A stretch of 64,000 bases of DNA from NCBI GenBank assembly GCA_029255685.2, contig CM055312.2, positions 78,312,369-78,376,368 on the forward strand, written 5' to 3'. Positions 1 to 11,489 of this stretch are shown one piece after another (position 1 is the first letter of the stretch; every line of letters begins with the position of its first letter). Origin of the DNA: Silene conica. Lineage: Eukaryota; Streptophyta; Magnoliopsida; Caryophyllales; Caryophyllaceae. The position numbers were made by a program, and so were the translations under genes. The notes under the pieces were generated by a model. The model was given only the letters and a program-made list of their open reading frames with translations. It did no database searches and was not told the DNA's origin.

Positions 1-2600
1 TCTAAAAGCTTAATGTTCTTGTTCGAATTTTTTAAGCGAGTCTTCTACTCGTTACCTTTACCGCCTTGTGAAGAAGATAAGAATTATGAAGGAAGATCAA
101 GATGAAGACATTTTTTAATTGGGCTTTTTCTTTTATTTCTCCAATCGCGAACTTCGTACAGTGTACTGCCTTCACGATTGCGGGAGGGTATTAGGAATAG
201 TAAGAGTCTAAGAGTCTATGGATTAATGTAGACTATGATTCAATGAATCATAGTAACTAAGTGATTAATGACGACCTTGGAGTTGCTCATTAAACTTATA
301 TAAATACCTCTTTATAGAGGAACTAGTTTTTAATTCGTGAAATTCACGGATCTGGTTTTAAATTATATTTTTTTTTTTTTTGAAAGAAAGATCAATCCAT
401 TAATAAATAGTCATACGACATCTACAATATTTGTGTAATTTGACTGAATACACTTCGACTAGAATCAAATAAAATAAAATCTTCTTCAAAGAAAGATCTG
501 TAAACTTGAATTGCTTCAAAGCACGTCCTCTATCATATCGCAGCAAACAACTTTTCACAAGAGGATCGTAGGATCTTGAGCCTTGACGAGAGATGATTTC
601 ATCTGACCAAATTGAGTGCAACCAACAAATCGACAACATATGTAATACCATATAACGATATATTACGAAACCGATCTTCCGCATCTTCACCATATAAGAA
701 ACGACCAAGATGCTGATATCTATATTACCAATAGAACTAAAACCTTGAATAACAAGGACTGAAAAAATTCTGAAAATAGAGACAAACGAACGAATCTCAC
801 CAAAGAGAGACTTTTATTGATTAATTCGTAAGATTTCATAGTAAAAAATTGATAAATAAAGTGTTATGGGGGCTTACCATCGATCAAAAGTCAATGGAAG
901 CCCCATATTTGATTGATGGAGGCTAGGGTTATTTTAGAGAAAAGAGAGGGACTATTGTTTGGTTACATAATTTTTAAATATTATAGTTAATCATAACTAT
1001 GATACAATGATTTAATTTATTTTGAATTATCAAGCAACATATAAGGATCGCTATATATTGTGCATCTTTTATAAATTTCATTACATAATTTAGACTCATG
1101 CAATGAATACAAAGTCACCACTATTTTATTCTAGTCTTATTTGATAGATAACCTATTAGGTGAAATTAGTAGATTTCGGCTTATACAGTAGTTTGACCAA
1201 TTAATCTACTAATTTCATGCTTTTGGACTTTTGGTTAATGACATGGTTCAGTAAACATGCTGAGTTTATACATCAAAATGGTAGATTTGTTGTATAATAT
1301 GTTCATTATCAAACACATTTTTTAATCCTTGAAAATAAACCAAGTGCTTTTTTGTTGTTTTGGTTTGTACTTTGTAGGGACCGAGAAGACGGTTAAACTT
1401 TCTGATAAAATTTGTTGCTTATAATATGTTTTTGAATATGTTTATGCTTAAATTAATACATTGATTACCAAACATGACTTGTATTAAAATTTTAGTAAGA
1501 TTTCTAATTCATGTCGAACTATATATGCAACTCTTATACTGACATATATTTAAATTTGGCTTAAACACTTGACTTTAATGTAAATCTTAAGCATACAAAA
1601 ATTAGAAGAGACGTTCTCTTACCAAACTTTTGAGATACAACGTTTCCGTATAAAAATCAAAAATAGAAGAAAAAATGTAAGAATGCTTTTGGAAGAAATC
1701 TTCATAATTATACGCTTTTGGAAAAGATATGTTGATGTATTCATAAGATTAATTTACTGTTATAAGTGATTTTAGCCTAAACTGTAATCTCTATAATTTT
1801 ATCATGTAACACAATAAATTTTGGAAGAAATCTCCATAATTGACATAATTAAAATAAATTTGAACTTCAAAAAACATTACCCTAACTAAATATTTTATTC
1901 CATTTTGAATATGGAATATTCTATTTCTATTCAAAATGCAAAATTCTTTTTTTTTTTTTCAGAAAAAATATTTACCGTGAATTTTTCAATTACACAGTAT
2001 CTCACACATCATATGAGATGAAAAACTGTGATGTCATGTCAGCAAAATTGGCTATAGCATTAAAGAAATATATGATTAAATAAACCAAGCAATTACAAAG
2101 CATCACAATTATATTATCAAACTCAAAACTTAACACAAGTTATGGTTACATATTTCCAAGAATTGATAACTTTTTTTTTTTCGCAAAAGTGGTTATATGA
2201 GTAATATGACTATAAAATAATTTCAAAATCACACTTACAATAGCCTCTTTTAAGAGAGATGAATTCTTCTTCCACGAAATACTCTTACATTTTAATACTC
2301 TTGTCTATCTTTCTAGCATTTCAAGTCAAAGTTGTTGTATAATCGACTATCGAGTCATTGACCTTATATGAACAAAATTGTAGTATAATCAGAAGGAAAA
2401 CACAAGATTTCGAGTGACGATCATCCAACAGAGACAACTTAACCTAGTAGGCTAAATTTTGTAAAGTAAATTTGGATAATTATACTGGCATATTTGGGAA
2501 GCACCTTAAATTTTTATTTTTATTAAAAAAGACGGGGTAACCCCGAGATCAACCTACAACGAGTAGGGTCCTAAACAAGTTTGCAAAAACTAAACAATAC
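1..2600. other. AT-rich intergenic DNA, no gene recognised
   Basis: AT-rich sequence without a coding region that I can support. The open frames here are short, low-complexity and lack any recognisable domain. Homopolymer A/T runs are scattered throughout, for example near 370 and 1948. No terminal repeats with a flanking duplication were found. Confidence 0.6.
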
Positions 2601-2618
2601 AAATGAAACATATAAATG

Positions 2619-2862
2619 GACCTGGGTGAAATTCCCAGGGGACCTGGGTGAAATTCCCAGGAGACCCGGGTTCAAGCCTCCCCAAGAGCAAAATCTTGTG
2701 GAGCATTCTTGACCCGAGTTCATGCCTAAATAGACTTCGAATCTGTCACCCTCGGTGGCTTACCTGGTGTATGTGGTTTGCAGTCTATTACATATACCCG
2801 CGGGTTTAGCCAGTGCGCACCGAAGGTAGCGGCTGCGGGTTCCCTCGTCACCAAAAAAAAAA
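2619..2862 (+). mobile_element. Au-like tRNA-derived SINE
   Basis: A GC-richer island of about 240 bp in AT-rich DNA. It has a pol III box B-like GGTTCAAGCC at 2669-2678. The 3' body, GGTTTAGCCAGTGCGCACC followed by GGTAGCGGCTGCGGGTT, matches what I recall of the 3' half of plant Au SINEs, and it ends in a 10-A tail (2853-2862). The 5' part contains a 22-bp tandem duplication (2619-2639 and 2641-2661, GACCTGGGTGAAATTCCCAG). Such elements are transcribed by RNA polymerase III and mobilised by LINE reverse transcriptase. I did not find a clear target-site duplication, so the 5' end is approximate. Confidence 0.75.
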
Positions 2863-4565
2863 TGGCGTAAAAAATCAAGTCAAGGAGTCATCATTTGCCG
2901 TATCCTTTTCTCTTTTCATGCTCTAAATGTTTTTCCAATCGTTTAACCATCCTTCTAAGGTATAAGATAAACTTTATTTCCTTCCATAATTTGCCCCACA
3001 ATAGTGACAAACCCAGGACTAAATTACAGGAAGTGCACTTTTTAATGGAGTCGATTAACCGACCAGAATATACATAATAAAATTTGATTTAGACCATTAA
3101 AAAGTAAAATTTTAAAATCATACATACAAATTAAATTGACCGAAATTTAAATTGATCTATGAAATACGGTATTTAATCATTTCAAAGGAAAGGGTAATAT
3201 TAATTTAATGTTATCACAACCAAATAGGTCTAATTTGTGTAGAGCTAAAACGATACTAAGACTCAAAATGAGATCTAATTACAAAATATTGCCAAATATC
3301 AGCTTAGAATAAGTTAATGTTAAGAGAGAGAAAGAGAAAGAAAAGAGAAGAAATTCAGTTGTGTGTTTTGGAATAGGCACAGAAGGAATTGATTTAGAAG
3401 CCTATTAAGTATCATTTTGCAATTTGTTTTTTAGAAGACTGTACAATTAGAATGGAGAAGACATATTCACTACAAGAATACGGAAAACAGGCGACGGATT
3501 TTAGCGACAGACATATGTAGTCGCCAAATTGGCGACCGTAAAAAATTCAGTCGCCAAATTGGCGACTACTTCATTTCCCCAACTTTTTTCCCACCGACAC
3601 TTTTTGGCGACTGATTTTGACATTTGACGACTAAAATTGACGCTAATTTTGGTGACTGAAGTTGCAGTCGCCAAATATAGAGTTTCAGTCGCCAAATTTG
3701 ACGACTACCTTATGTCAGTCGCCAAATCTAACTTATGCATCCAGTTGCCAAAAAACGCGACTAATAATCAGAAACTCTCCTTCCCCTTCACTATTCGCAA
3801 ACACAAATATTTCAAAACACAAAACGAAAAACCCCCAATTCCCTTTTCCGTCACCACCACCTATTTGCACCTCCACCCCACCAACCACCGCCGCCACCAG
3901 CAGCCGCCACCACCTACTTGCTCTCTTATTTTCTCATTTATTCAATTAAAGGTTTGTTATGTTTTTTAGTTTAATTTCAATTTGGAGTTTGATTTTTGTA
4001 GTTTTAGTAATGTAGTAGCCAATTAGGATCGTTTTAGCTTATTAGGTTGTAGTCAATTAAGTTATAGTAGCCAATTATGATGTTAAGTAGATAAATTGGG
4101 GGTTAGGGTTTATATGTCGATTAAGACGATGTTGTTTACCTTATTAATGTTGTTATGCTTGTAATTGTTAGCTAATTATGTCAAATTAGGTATTAGGATT
4201 TATAAAAATTGGGGATTTTTGATAAGTTATTATTGAGAGTGTGTAAATTATGCTTATTTAAGTTAGTGTGTAAATTTAGATCGTCTTAGCTTATTAGGTT
4301 ATAGTTAGTTAAGTTGTAGTAGTCAATTAGAATGTTAATTAGATAAATTAGGGGTCAAGGTTTATATAAAATTAGTATAAGACGATATTGTTAGCCTTTT
4401 AATTGTACAATTTGTTGTATTATGTCGATTGAGACGATGTTGTTTGCCTTATTAATGTTGTTATGCTTGTAATTGTTACTTAATTATGGCAAATTAGAGG
4501 TTAGTGTTTATAAATAATGGAGATTTTTGATAAGTTGTTATTATCCTATGATTTTTGTTTAGATT

Positions 4566-4736
4566 AAAATGAAGAGATTGGAACGTTCATGAATATATGA
4601 TGGAAGGGTTGGTATTAAGAAGAAACGTCCTAATGCTAGGTTTATAGAGAGTGTTGTCCAGTTTATTGAATTTGCTAAGCAACAAGATGAATATAACTTG
4701 ATAGAAAATAAACTTAGGTGTCCTTGTGACGGCCTT
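4566..4736 (+). pseudogene. TNP2 transposase N-terminal fragment (transposase-associated domain)
   Basis: A frame starting at an ATG near 4568 reads MKRLERS, a stop, then IYDGRVGIKKKRPNARFIE and onward to KLRCPC. This is clearly homologous to the N-terminus of the transposase at 13587, the plant transposase-associated domain found at the start of CACTA TNP2 proteins. The TGA at about 4589 breaks the frame. After the CPC motif the sequence switches abruptly into the second transposon gene, so the rest of TNP2, including its catalytic core, is missing. Upstream, 3951-4562 corresponds to the leader intron of the complete family member. Transcription may still start in the 5' terminal region, but no functional transposase can result. 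Confidence 0.85.
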
Positions 4737-5338
4737 GGAACTATTCCTTGACACACATTCCAGGGTGAACAATAAAAATGAAAGAATTTGGATTAAGCCA
4801 AAAGACAAAGCCTTATATGTAAGATGATTTTTTTGTTAGCTTATGATAGTTTTGAATTGTTAACTAATGATAGTTTTGTTAACTAATGATGATAGTTTTT
4901 TTTTAATTAATGAGATTTTTCTGTTAATTAATGTAGGAAGCATACGAGGCTGAGAAAGAGGCACATCCCGAAAAAAAAGATAATGAGATTTGGTTTGATT
5001 TGGTGAAGGGATACAAGAAGGGGAATGTTTATGGCACCGGAAAGGCTAATGGTGTCTTTCTCAAAGAACCGGCAAGAAGATCTTCATATGAGCCTCGACA
5101 AAATTATGAGCCCGCTCTTGTGAGTCAACTACAGACTCAACTTGCTGATGAAAGAAGGGTGAATTCAGAACGAGACGAAGAGTTTCGGTTGATGAAGGAG
5201 CGCATGAAGGCCATGGAAACCTTCTTCGCCCAATGTAACCCCGGTCCACAACCACGTAATGACCCTAACGATCCACATGGAAATGGTGGTGGTAGTAGAG
5301 CCAACATAGGATTTGTAGTTTTGTTAGTTTGTCCTTAG
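4737..5338 (+). pseudogene. Ptta/En/Spm-type second transposon protein, C-terminal fragment
   Basis: Two exon-like blocks. The first (about 4752-4821) reads LDTHSRVNNKNERIWIKPKD and ends at a GTAAG donor. The second starts after an AG at 4936 with EAYEAEKEAHPE and runs open to a TAG at 5338. The second block has the conserved YGTGKANGVF and RRSSYEPRQNYEPALVSQL stretches, then a charged, probably coiled-coil segment (ERRVNSERDEEFRLMKERMK). This is the C-terminal half of the plant transposase (Ptta/En/Spm) family and aligns with the equivalent gene at 16418-18080. The N-terminal part is deleted. A non-coding tail of about 200 bp separates the stop from the subterminal repeats. Confidence 0.8.
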
Positions 5339-5931
5339 CTTGTAGTTGGATAATTTTAGTTACTTTAGCTTAGTCCTTAGCTTGTCGTTGGATAATTTTC
5401 TCATTTTTGAATAAATGAGAAATTGGTGTTTCAAATGGTGTGGTTCGTGCAAATTAGTGGTAATTTTCTGTTTGCAGGGTGTCATTGCGAATTGACACGA
5501 TTAAAATGGAGAATTGGCACGATCAAAATGGAAATTCATCATGAAATGCCCAGTAGATTTGGCGACTGACATGATGTAAATGGCGACTGAAGACAGTCGC
5601 CAAAACAGAGCTACCAGACCAGAAGCTCCTGTAAATCCCATGCCAATTTGTGACTGAATAAGTAGTTTGGCGATTCCACTTCAGTCGCCAATTTGGCGAC
5701 TACCCACATTTCAGTCGCCAATTTAGCGACTACATCCACAGTCGCCAAAACCCACTATTGGCGACTGAATGTTCAGTCGCCAAATTTGGGGACTGAAATT
5801 AGTCGCCCATTTTATTTTGGCGACTAGGCCTTGCGACTGCATTTTGGCGACTGCTTTCAGTCGCCAATTTGGATTTGGAGACTGAAAGCAGTCGCCAAAT
5901 TCAATCGTCTGTTTTCCGTATTCTTGTAGCG

Positions 5932-6667
5932 ATTCACTTTAGAAGACTGAGTAATCCGTATGAGAAAATCGCGCATATAGTATAGAATACCGAACTATCA
6001 GACTTAGAAATTGTGTATCAAAATACATACATTTCACGTCCAAAAGAATAAAGCCTATTCACTATATATTACATATATTAGTAGAGTAAACCAAGTGATC
6101 ACTTATAAATTACAATATTCCAACTTATTTTACTAATGTGGGATAAAAAAGAACTTTTTTTTTAAGCAACACTTCCAACAAAAATAACAAAGAAGATTAC
6201 TTGTTCTTTCAAATGGCGTTAGAGTGAACCTCCATATTTAATAAGAACAATGATGCTTATGAGTTATAAAAGAGAACATGTTTTGACTATATTGAGAAGT
6301 CTTGCGTGTATAATTATTGTCGACTCAGTGTAGCTTGTGCATTTAGTACATTTTCTTTGTATACTCATTACCAAAAATTATTACACTTATTCACGTTTGG
6401 TTAAGTGCCTAAGGTGCAATATTAAGAATTGCACTTATTGGATATCTAAAAATATATTGTATCGAATAAAAGGTGATAATTGATGACAAGATGATATTTA
6501 TGTTGATTACATGCATTCTCACCTGTTATGGTAAGTTTATTTTATGTATGTTGAAAAGACTTTTATAAACTTATGGTTAAGGCATATTAACCTTGTAGGG
6601 TAGATGCATGCTGATAGTGAAACTATTACTAGGTACTACTCAATTGCGGGGTCATGAAGATTTGTCT
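5932..6667. other. Intergenic stretch between two transposable elements
   Basis: AT-rich DNA that continues the sequence left of CACTA A. No coding region, RNA gene or terminal-repeat structure recognised. Confidence 0.5.
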
Positions 6668-7779
6668 TGTAATACTCCGTATTTTATTATATTTTATTTT
6701 ATTTTAATATTTAATAATTATTTTGACGTGTGTTCGATAATTAATTCATCGAATAAGTATTTTATATTTTATATGTTGTTGGTGATTTGTCGAGTAGGCG
6801 TATTAGTTATATATCATGTTTAAGTATATGATTGAGCCTCGATTACGTGCCAACCCAAAACAGCCCATGTCGTTACAATAAGACAAATCAACACAAACTC
6901 CTCATACTGATATACGTCCCATACCTAAACACCACCCAAAACCCTAAGCCTAGCCTTATCGACACGCAGCCCCTACCTTCACCTTTCTGCCGCCACTTCA
7001 GAGGGTAGGATGGAAGGTTCACACGGTGGGTTAAGGAGTGTAAAGTCGTTAGTTTTCATCAAGAAGTAAGTATGTTCATCATCGTTATTTCGTTCACACT
7101 GTTTATGTTGTTGTTTTAATTTGTTCCTCATCATGCTCATCGTTTTAATTGTTATACCTACTTCATCTAGGATGTGTATGGGTGGTGTTTGAACCCTTGT
7201 GGTGTCGTCGTGACTGTCTAGGACCACCTTAGGAGGGTTGTTTTGTCGCCTGGTCAGAACATGTAGGCTGTCATCAAAACACAGGTGTGTGAACACACAA
7301 TGTTTACGTTGAATTCGAATTCGTTACCGGCTATGGGTGGTGTGGGTAATTGGAGTTTTTGGATGGGTGCAGTCAGGGGGTTGTAGGGTGGTTGTCACGG
7401 AGGTTGTGGTGGCCAGGGTAGTCGTTATTAAGGGTTCGTTTTGGGTGAGAAAGAGCAACGACAAGCGAGTTGTAGCTAGGGAACAGAGTAACAGTGGTTG
7501 TGTAGTCGGGTTTTGGGCAGTGCGTTAATGGGTTTATGGTGGGTACAAGTGGCAACGAAGGCGTGGTGTTTGTGGTAGGTGGTACCGGCTAGAGAATGGG
7601 GTTGATAGAGGTGGCTAAGGGTGGCCTAGATGGTGGTTGTGCGTCTTAGAAGTGGTGGTGTCGTGAGGTTTGTTGCGGTTTTGGGCTGTTTACGGTTTTG
7701 GGTTTTGTGCGCGTTACTGTTTTTGTGTTGTTGCTGTTTAGTTACAAGTAGTTGTCTCATTAATATTATATTGTTATTA

Positions 7780-7840
7780 TTATTATATATTGTTATTATT
7801 ATTATCATTATTATTCTTATTATTGTTATTATTATTATTA
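7780..7840. repeat. (ATT)n microsatellite, left of foldback element
   Basis: An imperfect ATT/TTA trinucleotide run directly abuts the left end of the foldback element. A matching run continues at 8791-8830 on the other side. The element therefore appears to have inserted into one microsatellite. Confidence 0.85.
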
Positions 7841-8790
7841 GGAAAAATTATGAATTACCACCTAATATGTTCCATTTTTTACAAATTACCACCTAATATA
7901 TTTAACTTTACAAATAACCCCTTAACTTTCTTATTTATCCACACCAATCTCACTTATTTTACATACCTTAGACGGTTTTGCCTAATTATCGACTCAATTT
8001 CATTTTAACGACTTCCGATCAATTTTTATGACCAAACTACCCTTACTAATTATTAGACATTCACCTTAACTTCTTAATTCACCCTTCCTTCTATCAATTT
8101 ACAATTAACAAGTATTCAATCCCTAACCCTAGAAATCAATTTAGGGGTTTCTTAAGGGTTTCTTAAATTTTATCCTCCTTCAACACTATCCATCTTAAAA
8201 GTAAAACGGGTATATCCCTTAAGACAATTATTTGACCCGTCTTAAGCATATTTGATCCGTCTTAAACTTAAGACGAGTCGACCGAATAACTTAGACCAAA
8301 GCATTGACCAAAAACATTTGACTCGTATTAAAGACACAAAAACATAGACCAAAGCATCGTAAGAGTATACTGTAATTGAATGTCAGGAAAGAAATATACC
8401 TTCTACTTCATCTAGTTGCACCTTTTTTACTTGTTTTTTAATCGTGAACTTGTTAATCGTAAACTTGATAGAATGTTTTTTACACAAACATTCAATCCCC
8501 TAAATTGATTTCTAGGGTTAGGGATTGAATATTTGTTAATTGTGAATCGATAGAAGGAAGGGTGAATTGAGAACTAATAATTAGTAGGGGTACTTTAGTC
8601 ATAAAAATTGGTAGGAAATCGTTAAAATGAGATGAAGTCGATAATTAGGCACAACCGTCTCAGGTATGTAAAATCAGTGAGATTGGTGTGGATAAATAAG
8701 AAAGTTAGGTGGTTATTTGTAAAGTTGAATATATTAGGTGGTAATTTGTAAAAAAATGGAACATATTGGGTGGTAATTCATAATTTTTCC
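7841..8790. mobile_element. Foldback/Mutator-like element with ~300-bp inverted repeats
   Basis: Left arm about 7841-8149 and right arm about 8498-8790 are near-complete reverse complements (GGAAAAATTATGAATTACCA at the left end, its complement at the right). The loop of about 350 bp has no open gene but holds AAGACGGGTC-like inverted motifs. A TTATTATTA duplication is compatible with a 9-bp Mutator-type target site, but it cannot be told apart from the flanking (ATT)n. The element sits inside the solo LTR 6668-9793 and is younger than it. A transcript across it would fold into a long hairpin. Confidence 0.9.

Positions 8791-8830
<40 letters not shown>
8791..8830. repeat. (TTA)n microsatellite, right of foldback element
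   Basis: TTATTATTATT run that continues the microsatellite seen at 7780-7840, interrupted by the foldback element. Confidence 0.85.
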
Positions 8831-8832
<2 letters not shown>

Positions 8833-9798
8833 TTGTTGTCTTATTAAAAGTTATTATTAGTATTTTATGCCTTGATAGTTTTAATGCTTAGTAGTGGCAA
8901 TGTGGCGTTAGTATTTTGGGCAAGTGCTATTTCGGGAAAGTTTCTATTTCAGGAAACTTCCCAATTTTAGAAAGCTACTATGTTTAGTAGCATTACTATT
9001 CTAATATACGGGTTAAGTAAAGGATTAGTAATCGTTAAAATACTGTATGTTTAGGTGACGGTTTCCGCGTGGAACATTTCTAGCAGCTGTACGGTTGACA
9101 TCGATATCCTGCAATTTGAGGTAGGGGATATATCTGTGGTTTGTGTTATGACATGAAGTGTGTGTGTGTGTATGATGCTTATTACAAGATTGTTATAATT
9201 GATATTGAATGTTGTTGTGGATTATTTGATTATTATTATTTGTTGTGGAGAACGGGACTTGTGATATGGGACTTGTGATACGGGACTTGTACTTGATATG
9301 GCCATTGAAGGAGTGGTGTGATGGAGGTGAAGTGGATGACTGAATGAGGTGGATATGGCGTGGAGTGATTTTGGGTCTTGTGATATGGAGGCGGAGTGGT
9401 GTTCTGATCTTTTATAATTTATGTCTTATTAATGTTTTTCTACTCAACCTCGTGGTTGACCCTGTGTATTCGTGTGACACCTACGATGATCCGGAATGGG
9501 GAGTAGATTCTACAGGAAAGAGACATATGAGCTAGGAGCTGGGACGGGAATGTGAGATGCGGACTTAGGACCGACATAGATCTATGTCACATGTAAAGTA
9601 GTCACCAGTTGTACTTTTATTCGCATACTCATGTAGTTTCTGTAATATCAAAGTTTAAATTTTATCACTTTTATATAATGTACTTTGGGAGTTTTACTTT
9701 GTTATTCACTACCTCGGTCATTCCGAGATGGTAACAGTCTTATTTATTTGAGAATGTCTGGCTAAAGGCTCTTAAATAAATGAGGGTGTTACATGTCT

Positions 9799-10747
9799 AA
9801 TAGAGATCTTTAGCATAATGTTAATATGAACTTAATAATATAATGCTAAAATGACGTGTATAGCAATAAATGATAAATTTACACTGCAGATCTGAGAAGG
9901 TTGATTGGGAATAATCTAATCGGAAATCAAGTTTAGGAAATTTGAGTGGAGCATATTTATTTTTAGAGTTAACGAAGTACGAAAAAAACAAGTTATAGAG
10001 TTGTCGATAGGAATGGGGCAAAAGTCTATTAGTTGAGGAATATGTGGTGTATACCATAACTTACTTATGCAAGAGTGGCTTAAAGAAACCATGAATAAAC
10101 TCATATTACTTGTGTACACATTTTATTCCTATGACATGTACACTATTTTGGAAGGTTGAGCATGTAGTTCTTAATGGTCTTATAGCCCAAAATTGGGTGG
10201 TCCTAGTTAAACAGATTTGATGAGATCACCATAATGATGAAAGTTGATATATTTCTATTAATGAATCTATATCCCTAAGTTTGCGGGTCTTATTGCGAAG
10301 GACTTGATGAATTTGGCGCTATATTAAGAGGTTGAGTCTTAGAGCTCTTAATGATTCTATAATACATGTATGAGTGGTCTATGTGGAGATAGACTTGATG
10401 GAATTACCAACGTGAGTGTGAAGGATTCACCTTCTTCTATGAGAAATTAAGCTATCTCTCTATAGCACTAATGATTAGCATGTTACCACTGCTTGATACT
10501 TGGGACGTGGCTGGGACGAAGTCTTCACGTAGAGATGTTTTAGACTAGCTTTTGCTTTTGTAGAACACTTATTAGTTGTACTTTTACTTTTGATTTGGAA
10601 CATTGTATCTTTTGGAGTTAAAATTATACATTTATGTTGATTCATTATGCTAACTATGATGTTTACTATCTCGAGCAATTGAGATGGTAGCACTTCTTTT
10701 AGCTAGAGTAGTTCTTGGTAAGGGCTTTGGTATATTAGGGTGTTACA
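9799..10747 (+). mobile_element. Ty3-type LTR remnant, 3' portion
   Basis: The stretch ends TATTAGGGTGTTACA at 10747, preceded by ATCTCGAGCAATTGAGATGG. This is the same end signature as the solo LTR that finishes at 9793. The 5' boundary is not clear, and no matching TGTAATAC start was found inside this interval. No gene is recognised in it. Confidence 0.5.
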
Positions 10748-10796
10748 TTATAAGTGCGGATTTTGAGGACGAAATTTGTTTTTAAGGAGGAAAGAC
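10748..10796 (+). mobile_element. Ty3/gypsy pol end and polypurine tract
   Basis: GTGCGGATTTTGAGGACGAA followed by the purine run AAGGAGGAAAGA (10784-10795) is what immediately precedes the 3' LTR in plant Ty3/gypsy (chromovirus-type) elements. The adjacent TATAATACTCC at 10797 fits a mutated TGTAATACTCC LTR start. The rest of the internal region is absent. Confidence 0.65.
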
Positions 10797-10825
10797 TATA
10801 ATACTCCTCATTTCTGGTCAAGGAG

Positions 10826-10975
10826 TACTTAGTCGAGTAGGGGTATACTCAACCAAGTACACTCGTAGTTTATTTAGTCATGTTTCTGATTGAGTGTTAC
10901 TCGGATGAGTTTGGCGATACTCGGTCGAGTAGGCCGTTCTCAGTCAAGTATCTGAGGCACTCGACCGAGTTTTTG
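10826..10975. repeat. Degenerate TCGAGT / ACTCG palindromic word cluster in LTR
   Basis: Words such as TACTCGGTCGAGTAGG, CACTCGACCGAGT and AGTCGAGTAGG recur within 150 bp of the LTR 5' end. They resemble the TCGATCGAG arrays in two other LTR fragments of this window (12450-12690 and 58140-58320). Confidence 0.7.
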
Positions 10976-11489
10976 CTTTTATACGGGTTTTTCCATCGAG
11001 TGATTAAAATGATTAGAAGTTACATAATTTACTCTGTTAGTTCATTTTTTCACTTTTACAAAATCTAAAAGTTATCTCTCAAGTTCTCTAATCATCCTAA
11101 TCTCGTTCAAAGCAAGAAGTTAACATCTTGGTCGTCGTATTTCCCTTGTTTGTTCTTCAAACTAGTCCGTAAGTACACTACAAGAAAAACAAAAACGGGC
11201 GACAGTATTTGGCGACTGCACGCAGTAGTCGCCAAATTGGCGACTGAATAAAAAATCGGGCGACTACCAATTTTCCCCAAATTTCCCAACACCGACACAA
11301 TTTGGCGACAGAACAGGACATTTGTCGACGGAATTCAGTCGCCAAATTTGGCGACTATCCTATTCAATCGCCAAATTGCCCAATCAGTCGCCAATTCACG
11401 AATTAGAAACAACGCTTCTCTTCTTCCCTGTCATTAATCGCAATTTTACAAACTCAAAAAACCAAAAACCCCAAATCCGACGACACCTA

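Larger units (their letters stand above)
3468..5931 (+). mobile_element. CACTA (En/Spm) element A, internally deleted
   Basis: The element begins CACTACAAGAATACGG and ends in the reverse complement of that motif with one change (TTCTTGTAGCG). It is flanked by a 3-bp duplication ATT (3465-3467 and 5932-5934), the hallmark size for CACTA elements. Both ends carry dense subterminal repeats of the type CAGTCGCCAAATTGGCGACT (about 3493-3770 and 5560-5910), which in this superfamily are binding sites for the TNPA-like protein. The same terminal and subterminal motifs occur in the larger element at 11176-18673, so the two belong to one family. Only fragments of the transposase genes remain, so this copy is non-autonomous. 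Confidence 0.93.
6668..9793 (+). mobile_element. Solo LTR of a Ty3/gypsy-type retrotransposon
   Basis: It starts TGTAATACTCCGTATTTTA and ends GAGGGTGTTACA (TG...CA), with a perfect 5-bp duplication TGTCT on both sides (6663-6667 and 9794-9798). No gag-pol lies between the ends, so this is a solo LTR left by unequal recombination. Its own length is about 2.2 kb once the nested foldback element (7841-8790) is removed. The last 100 bp (GATGGTAACAGTC ... GTTACA) resemble LTR ends at 10747 and 24444, so one family has seeded several copies here. Small frames inside (for example around 7337-7528) have no recognisable product. Confidence 0.87.
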
